From positions 1-47,207 of the forward strand of contig JALGZR010000011.1 of the NCBI GenBank assembly GCA_025774805.1: a stretch of DNA of 47,207 nt, in the 5' to 3' direction. The stretch is from a bacterium. GTDB lineage: Bacteria > ARS69. Position numbers and translations under genes: made by a program. A model generated the notes under the pieces. That model did no database searches and had not been told where the DNA came from. It saw only the letters and a program-made list of their open reading frames with translations. Positions within the stretch are counted from its first letter, which is position 1. Each line of letters starts with the position of its first letter. Positions 42,128 through 47,207 of this stretch are shown here, piece by piece.

Positions 42128-42639
42128 GGAAGAACCTCCGTGTTTCCCGTCATGGTGTTGATACGTATGGTCTTCGAGCGTCCCCGCCCATCCACGATCT
42201 GGACATCACCGGTCTGCGACGTCGTGCCGTTGGGGCGGAACGTCATCCGGTTCCCCCCCCAGTTCACGTTCAGCAGGGAGACGCCGACGTCCATCAGGTA
42301 GGGACCGAGCGTCTTTTCTCCGGCGTCCTGCACTCCGTCGGCGTCGCGGTCTTCGAAGATGGTGAACCGGTCATTCGTGGGAGCGAGGGTGACCACGTAG
42401 GGCACCTTCTCCCGGACCGCCAGCTGCCGGGTCAGGAACATCTTGCTCGTCATCTCGTTCACGTCCGCATTGAAGCGATAGCCCTCCACGGTGGATCGCA
42501 GGCTGGGAATCGAAGCGGCGAGCACCATTCCGAGGACCGTGACGGTGATCAGCAGCTCCAGGAGGGTCATGCCGTTCTGGGACGTCACGAGACACGACTG
42601 GCGGTCGCTCGTGGAATGGATTCGCATCGCCTCTCTCAC
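42124..42639 (-). CDS. FimT/GspH-type minor pilin
   Basis: 171 residues, first gene of the pilin operon. QNGMTLLELLITVTVLGMVL is a prepilin signal in which Met follows the cleaved Gly and Glu5 is kept. The head fits GspH/FimT (ADVNEMTSKMFLTRQLAVRE, NRMTFRPNGTTSQTGDVQI). The GTG at 42639 has AAGGAG eight bases upstream; the ATG four codons later is an alternative. A sigma-54-type promoter lies ~75 bases upstream. Confidence 0.87.
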   Translation of the reverse strand: MREAMRIHSTSDRQSCLVTSQNGMTLLELLITVTVLGMVLAASIPSLRSTVEGYRFNADVNEMTSKMFLTRQLAVREKVPYVVTLAPTNDRFTIFEDRDADGVQDAGEKTLGPYLMDVGVSLLNVNWGGNRMTFRPNGTTSQTGDVQIVDGRGRSKTIRINTMTGNTEVLP

Positions 42640-42715
42640 GCCGACGTCTCCTTGCGATGATTTGCAGGTCGACAGGGTCTCGCGTACCGCAGTTCAGGCG
42701 GCCGCCCAAGCACTG

Positions 42716-42732
42716 ATGCCAGGGTCGTGCCA
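42716..42732 (-). promoter_or_regulatory. Sigma-54 promoter of the pilin operon
   Basis: On the - strand TGGCACGACCCTGGCAT matches the -24/-12 consensus TGGCACG-N4-TTGCA at all but one position, with GG and GC exactly 10 bases apart. Transcription would start near 42705, ~65 bases before the FimT start. No activator-binding site was identified. The rest of 42640-42907 has no gene. Confidence 0.75.
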
Positions 42733-42907
42733 GACCTGAGCGATCAGCTAACCACCGCCTTCAACAGCGTGAGCGGGTTTCCGCAATGATCGCCAAACGG
42801 CGTCGTGGAGTGCTTTCCCGCCCGTAACAATGAGCTTGAAGCAGAGGTAATGGTCTCGGGGACGCCGGAGGGGAATGCGCGGGGAGAAGGGTGAGGAGAT
42901 CGAATCG

Positions 42908-43258
42908 CTACCGGGTGCTCCCGAGCTCGGTCAGCGCGGCCGCGATCCGCTCTCCGAGCACCCGGGGTTGATCGAGATAGGGCTTCGTCCAGGCCTCCCA
43001 CTCCTCGTCACTCAGATGCGTTCCCGGAAGAAGGTCGAGCGCCGCCCGGAAGGAATCGGGCTGTGCGGTGTGGAGGCGGGAGAGGCGGATGACCTCTCCG
43101 TAGTAGTCGAGGAAGTCCCCGCACCTCTCCTCGATCGCGAGGGTCTCCGGGGACTTCTCCGGCGCCGAAGAGTCCCCCCCGAGCCGACAGGACGGGGCCA
43201 GCAGCGCGACGCCCGCCAGGGCGAACCGGGCCCAGGTCGAAATCGTCCGCGCGCGCAT
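42908..43258 (-). CDS. Small lipoprotein of unknown function
   Basis: 116 residues. ALAGVALLAPSCRLGGDS is a lipoprotein signal with the lipidated Cys at residue 24. The mature part is short, acidic and helical (LAIEERCGDFLDYYGEVIRL, SDEEWEAWTKPYLDQP). GGGGAGGG precedes the ATG. It is divergent from the TamA-like gene, with repeat copy 6 between them. No family was recognised. Confidence 0.65.
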   Translation of the reverse strand: MRARTISTWARFALAGVALLAPSCRLGGDSSAPEKSPETLAIEERCGDFLDYYGEVIRLSRLHTAQPDSFRAALDLLPGTHLSDEEWEAWTKPYLDQPRVLGERIAAALTELGSTR

Positions 43259-43277
43259 CGAAGCCCTCCCCGGCCGG

Positions 43278-43356
43278 GCGAGCCCGCATCTCTCACCGGG
43301 CTCTGCGGCGGCCGCGGCTCCCCGCGCGGCGAGCCCGGTGAGAGGTGCAGGCTAGC
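43278..43356. repeat. Dispersed palindromic repeat, copy 6 (best-preserved long arms)
   Basis: Left arm 43278-43303 (GCGAGCCCGCATCTCTCACC and GGGCTC) and right arm 43331-43356 (GAGCCCGGTGAGAGGTGCAG and GCTAGC) are 26-base inverses with three mismatches, loop 27 bases and itself GC-rich. It lies between the divergent lipoprotein gene and the TamA promoter. Confidence 0.88.
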
Positions 43357-43414
43357 ACCGCTCCCAACCCGTTGCCACCCAAGAGGTTCGCCTCCGATTC
43401 CCCGCGCCGACTCG

Positions 43415-43443
43415 TTGACACTCCCGTGGCCCTTTGCTAGGGT
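43415..43443 (+). promoter_or_regulatory. Sigma-70 promoter of the tamA-tamB operon
   Basis: TTGACA (43415-43420) and TAGGGT (43438-43443) are 17 bases apart, with TGC before the -10 box. The start would be near 43450, giving a ~190-base leader. That leader begins with a strong hairpin, GCGGCCGGG-N5-CCCGGCCGC (43460-43482), whose loop is T-rich. Confidence 0.7.
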
Positions 43444-43639
43444 GCCGCGCGGCCGGCCCGCGGCCGGGGTTTTCCCGGCCGCCTCCGAGTCCATCCGGGA
43501 CGGTCCGGCCCGATCGACCTGCCGGACCGGCCCCTCCCGCCCGCGTCCTCCGGCTCCCCTCCCCTCCGCCGGGGCGGTCGGAAAGGCGGACCGCCGTCCG
43601 TTCCGGCGCTACCCTCTCCCCGAGGTGGAGAGAGCACCG

Positions 43640-45559
43640 ATGGGCTTTTGGCGCCGTCCGTTCCGGTGGGCTTCACAGGCCGCGTTCCTGGTCTTCGCGG
43701 TGGGAACGTGCGCCACGCCTTCCCGGTCCGAGTCGTGGACCGAGACCCGCCCCGAGGACGTAGCCCGGTTCAGCTTGGAGCGCATCTCGTTCGAGGGGAG
43801 CTTCGCGACCCCGACGGGAGAGCTCGAGGACGTCATCAAGTCCTCCACCTCGGGCATCTTCCGTTTCCGGCCGGTGAATCTCGAGCGTCTCGAGGGGGAC
43901 GTGTTGCGCCTGCGCAATCATCTTCGACGGCGCGGCTACTGGAACGCACAGATTCACCTTCGAATCCTCTTCGAGCACGAGAAGCGGCGGACCCACGCGA
44001 TCTTCGAGATCACGGAGGGAGCGCAGAGATTCGTCGGAGACGTGCACGTGCAGGGGAACCAGACGTTCGACACGGGGGAGATCGCCTCGTGGACCGAGCA
44101 AATGCCGGGTGAGCCCTTCGATCTCAGCTCGACCGATCGGGATCGCACAAGCATCGAGAACCGGTACGCCAACGAAGGGTTTTACCTGGTACGGGTCGTC
44201 GCCGACATCCAGACGGCCGAGGCCCCGGGGGACTCGATCGTTCACGATCTGGTGCACCGGATCTCGGAGGGCCCCCGTTTCTTCGTGGGCTCGATCTCGT
44301 TCGCCGGGAACGAGTTCACGAAAGAGGAGATCCTCCGGCGCGAGATCACTCTGAGCCCGGGCGAGATCCTCAGCCGCGAGCGCATCGACGAGAGTCGGGC
44401 CCGCCTCTACGCGACCGGCTACTTCTCCCGGGTGGAGATCCTGCCGCAGGACGTGGAGGCGAGCCGCGGCGAGATCGACGTCGTCGTGCGGGTCGTGGAG
44501 CGGACCATGCGGTTCGTCGGAGCCGGCGTGGGCTACGGGACGCGGGACCAGCTTCGGCTCTCCGGCGAGTGGGGACACCGCAACCTGTGGGGGCGGGGCA
44601 AGCGCGCGAACGTTCGCGGCATCCTCGCCTCCGAGCTCTTTCCGGCCGATCTGGTGCGGACCCGCCTTGAGGGGCGCTACGTCGAGCCCCGGCTGTTCGA
44701 GACCCGGACGACCGCGACCGCGGAGCTCTTCTACGAGCGGAGACGAGAGCTCTTCAACGTCGGGGCCGAGGAGGGCGAGTACGATCTGAGCCTCGTGGGG
44801 CTCATCACGAACCTGAACCGACCGCTCACGCGATTCACGCGGGGATGGGTGTCGGTCGAGAACGAATGGGCCGATCTCGACGCCGGATCGGGGACGCGGC
44901 CCCCCGACTCGGAGCGTCCCGATCTGACGCGGACGATCACCCTCACGCTGGAGCGCGATCGACGCAACGACTACTTCAATCCGGAGAAGGGGTTTCTGAA
45001 CCGCCTCATCGGAAGCGTATCGGGAGGGCTGCTCGGAGGGGACAACGACTTCTGGAAGACGCAGCTCGAAATGAGCTGGTTCCGCCTTCTCCGCAGCACG
45101 ACGCTGGCCGGGCGCGTCCGGGTCGGATACGAGCGGACGTTCGGCCAGTCGGAGACGGTGCCCGACCGGCAACGATTCAAGCTCGGCGGCTCCACCTCGG
45201 TGCGCGGGTATCGGGAGCGGGAGATCGGACCGGGTGACTTCCTGCTCCTGTCGAACGTGGAAGCGCGTTTCCCCCTGTTCTGGATCGTGGGGGGGGCCAT
45301 CTTCGTGGACGGCGGCAATGCCTGGGAGGAACCGACGGAGGTTCGGTGGAAGGACTTCCGGATCGACACCAAGGACGATCCGGCACGCTCGGCGGAGACC
45401 GACTTCCGGTACGCGGTGGGGGCGGGTGTTCGTCTGAGGACTCCGGTCGGGCCGGTGCGCCTCGACTGGGGGTGGAAGTTGAAGCGGCTTCCGGTCGAAC
45501 CCGACGAGGACGAGGAGGATCGATGGCGTCTGCACCTGAGCCTGGGGAACGTGTTCTGA
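43640..45559 (+). CDS. tamA: Omp85-family outer-membrane protein, TamA-like
   Basis: 639 residues. Residues 1-30 are a signal peptide (AAFLVFAVGTCATPSRS). Three POTRA-like domains follow: ~46-118, ~120-200 (RFVGDVHVQGNQTFDTGEI) and ~205-285 (RFFVGSISFAGNEFTKEEI, RARLYATGYFSRVEIL). From ~295 to the end is a 16-stranded-type barrel with the Omp85 lid motif GGSTSVRGYRE at about 516-526 and a terminal aromatic (SLGNVF). Three POTRAs and a downstream tamB favour TamA over BamA, which has five. It acts in insertion of outer-membrane proteins or in lipid transport with TamB. The ATG at 43640 is used; GGAGAGAG lies upstream and the longer extension lacks a signal peptide. Confidence 0.88.
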   Translation: MGFWRRPFRWASQAAFLVFAVGTCATPSRSESWTETRPEDVARFSLERISFEGSFATPTGELEDVIKSSTSGIFRFRPVNLERLEGDVLRLRNHLRRRGYWNAQIHLRILFEHEKRRTHAIFEITEGAQRFVGDVHVQGNQTFDTGEIASWTEQMPGEPFDLSSTDRDRTSIENRYANEGFYLVRVVADIQTAEAPGDSIVHDLVHRISEGPRFFVGSISFAGNEFTKEEILRREITLSPGEILSRERIDESRARLYATGYFSRVEILPQDVEASRGEIDVVVRVVERTMRFVGAGVGYGTRDQLRLSGEWGHRNLWGRGKRANVRGILASELFPADLVRTRLEGRYVEPRLFETRTTATAELFYERRRELFNVGAEEGEYDLSLVGLITNLNRPLTRFTRGWVSVENEWADLDAGSGTRPPDSERPDLTRTITLTLERDRRNDYFNPEKGFLNRLIGSVSGGLLGGDNDFWKTQLEMSWFRLLRSTTLAGRVRVGYERTFGQSETVPDRQRFKLGGSTSVRGYREREIGPGDFLLLSNVEARFPLFWIVGGAIFVDGGNAWEEPTEVRWKDFRIDTKDDPARSAETDFRYAVGAGVRLRTPVGPVRLDWGWKLKRLPVEPDEDEEDRWRLHLSLGNVF

Positions 45560-45560
45560 G

Positions 45561-47207
45561 ATGAGAGTCCCTGCGCGCGCTATGAGGATCTCCCTGATCT
45601 GGCTGCTGGTGGTCGTTGCGGTGCTGATCTCGGGGATCGCCGCGATCCTGGAGACCGGAGTCCTCACGCCGTACCTCCTCGCGTGGGCCAACTCCCGTCT
45701 CGAGCGGGAGGGCGGCCTCCACGTCGAGGCCTCGTCGTTCTTCCTCCACCCCTGGAGCGGGCTCACCCTCAACGACGTCTGGGTCACCGTGCCCTCCGGG
45801 CGCGCCGGGACCGGCGCCGCGGCGGAGTCCGTCGTGATCGCCGGGTCCGAGGAGGTCGAGGCGGCGCCCCCCTCTCCTCCCGCCCCGGCGTTCGGAGGGG
45901 CTCCCCGGAACCACGTCTTCTCCGTGGGACAGATCGAGGTGGGGTTCCGCGTCTCCGGACTCCTCCGCGGAACCCCGAGGCTGAGCCGGGTAAAGCTGGT
46001 TCGACCCGATCTCGACGTGGAGGAGCTGCTGCAATGGGCAAGGGGGCGCGCCGAGTCCCGGTCCCCCGACCCGACCCGGGAGAAGAGACGGCGCGCCCGC
46101 CGAGGACTGGGGATCGAGGACCTCCGCATCGTCGAGGGCCGCGTGGAAGGACTTGCCGGCGGCACCCTCCGGGGACTTCGGCTGATCGGCCGGCTCGCCG
46201 GCGGGGAGAGCGAGTGGCGTCTCCTCGTCGACGAAGCCGGTACGCGTCTCCATGCCGATCGGATCGACGAGGACCTCGAGATGACCGGCGAGCTGGTCTA
46301 CCGGGAGGGGACGATCCGGTTCGACGGTCTCCACCTCGGGGTCGCGGGAGGCCGGCTCCGGCTGGAGGGAACCGTCGACCCGGGGGGGGACGGGAACCAC
46401 TTGCTCGCGAGCGCCTGGTCGCTTCCGCTCGAACGCCTCGGATCGTGGTTCGGCGTGGAGCACGAGCTGCTGCGGACCGACTTGGAGTGCCGCTTCCTCG
46501 CCACCGGCCGGCCCGATTCCCTGACCGTTCGCGGCGGTCTCCACGGAACCACTGAAGACGGAGTTCGTCGAGAGCTTCATCTGACCGGGCTAGTGCGCCC
46601 CGAGCGCCTCGGGATCGAGTCCCTCCGCCTGATCAGTGGAGAGTCACGGGCCGACCTCGAGGGATCCCTGACCTTCGGAGAGCGACCGGGGGTCGCCGGG
46701 GTCGCGGTCTTTCACGACTTCGATCCGGCGGCGGTGCTGGCCCAGGACGCCTTCGGCGGGATCACCGACTTCGACGGAGTCGTCCACTTCGAGGGATCGG
46801 GGGATCCCCGCGAGTCTTTCGACGGGGACGCCCGACTCCGCCTCACGAGCGCGACGCTCTTCGGCTACCCCGTCGACTCGGGCACGATTTACATGCAGAT
46901 CCGCGATCGCGAGGTGGAGGTGACGGGAGCCCGGCTGTCCCGCAAGAGCTCGGTGATTGTCGGCGTCGGATCGATCGACTCCGACGGTGAGGTCGTCGCG
47001 GAGCTCACCGGGACGATCGAGGACCTCGCCGACTGGGGAATGTCCGCCGAAAGCGTCGTTCCGAGGCTCGGGGGGCGGGCGGCTGCGGAGGTGCTTCTTC
47101 TCGGTCCGATCGACGGCCCGAGTCTCGAGGCGACCTTCACACTGGCCGACGCGACGATTCTCGGAGCGAGGGCAAGACACCTCGAGCTCGAGCTGTTCAC
47201 CGACCGC
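45561..47207 (+). CDS. tamB: TamB-like (AsmA/YhdP superfamily) protein, 3' end cut by window
   Basis: 549 codons without a stop up to the last base; the gene continues beyond the window. The ATG follows the tamA stop by one base. Residues 9-30 (ISLIWLLVVVAVLISGIAAI) are the single inner-membrane anchor. The rest is a repetitive beta-strand pattern of the AsmA/TamB kind (LHVEASSFFLHPWSGLTLND, LRLEGTVDPGG, ADLEGSLTFGERP), forming a lipid-conducting periplasmic groove. A low-complexity Pro/Ala insert occurs at ~95-112. TamB spans from inner membrane to TamA and carries phospholipids to the outer membrane. Confidence 0.85.
   Translation, partial: MRVPARAMRISLIWLLVVVAVLISGIAAILETGVLTPYLLAWANSRLEREGGLHVEASSFFLHPWSGLTLNDVWVTVPSGRAGTGAAAESVVIAGSEEVEAAPPSPPAPAFGGAPRNHVFSVGQIEVGFRVSGLLRGTPRLSRVKLVRPDLDVEELLQWARGRAESRSPDPTREKRRRARRGLGIEDLRIVEGRVEGLAGGTLRGLRLIGRLAGGESEWRLLVDEAGTRLHADRIDEDLEMTGELVYREGTIRFDGLHLGVAGGRLRLEGTVDPGGDGNHLLASAWSLPLERLGSWFGVEHELLRTDLECRFLATGRPDSLTVRGGLHGTTEDGVRRELHLTGLVRPERLGIESLRLISGESRADLEGSLTFGERPGVAGVAVFHDFDPAAVLAQDAFGGITDFDGVVHFEGSGDPRESFDGDARLRLTSATLFGYPVDSGTIYMQIRDREVEVTGARLSRKSSVIVGVGSIDSDGEVVAELTGTIEDLADWGMSAESVVPRLGGRAAAEVLLLGPIDGPSLEATFTLADATILGARARHLELELFTDR

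Noticed and set aside
43673-46165. 830-codon open frame on the - strand
   Set aside because: Antisense to tamA and tamB, which have signal peptide, POTRA and barrel signatures and proper starts.

Overview
High-GC bacterial chromosome, 47.2 kb, with no rRNA, tRNA or CRISPR array. It carries a type A RNase P RNA, an Omp85/TamB outer-membrane pair, lipoproteins and minor pilins behind a sigma-54-type promoter, so it comes from a diderm (Gram-negative) organism. Sulfatase-fold proteins, PHP proteins with extra domains and giant prepilins suggest a poorly cultured lineage, perhaps an FCB-group candidate phylum of the Eisenbacteria/Latescibacteria kind. That placement is inference, not something proved by the sequence.

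Layout. 1-9 kb: housekeeping run on the + strand: zinc-ribbon protein (cut by the window start), RNase HI, rnpB, recJ, a bifunctional Rel/SpoT, pgeF, dtd, maf, yjbQ and a CPBP protease. 9-12.8 kb: a secreted GH5-like protein that seems to lack its catalytic nucleophile, a CsgG-like/TPR lipoprotein (- strand) and mtnA. 12.8-21.2 kb: an accessory block with a sulfatase-fold lipoprotein, a PHP protein, a GT-C glycosyltransferase and a broken second sulfatase (all - strand), plus a divergent PHP-LamG protein. 21.3-29.7 kb: the conserved order rplM-rpsI-rpsB-tsf-pyrH-frr-uppS-cdsA-dxr-rseP behind a clear sigma-70 promoter and a structured leader.

29.7-32.1 kb: a small island with an Orc/Cdc6-like AAA ATPase under a near-perfect sigma-70 promoter, followed by an IS91-family transposase remnant. 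32.1-36.3 kb: metal locus in which FeoB and a membrane-anchored DtxR-FeoA fusion form an operon divergent from a soluble DtxR/MntR regulator, with a perfect 14-bp palindromic operator between them. 36.3-37.4 kb: a structured non-coding stretch and two related small proteins, one of which looks like an internal deletion of the other. 37.4-42.7 kb: minor-pilin operon (FimT/GspH, PilV, a 989-residue PilW with SdrD-B and FG-GAP domains, PilX) behind a sigma-54-type promoter. 42.9-47.2 kb: small lipoprotein, TamA-like Omp85 and TamB (cut by the window end).

The most unusual feature is a family of palindromic intergenic repeats (arm consensus CTAGCCTGCAYNTCTCACCG) with six copies, each at a boundary between transcription units. 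In some copies the CTAG at the arm end supplies the stop codon of the flanking gene.
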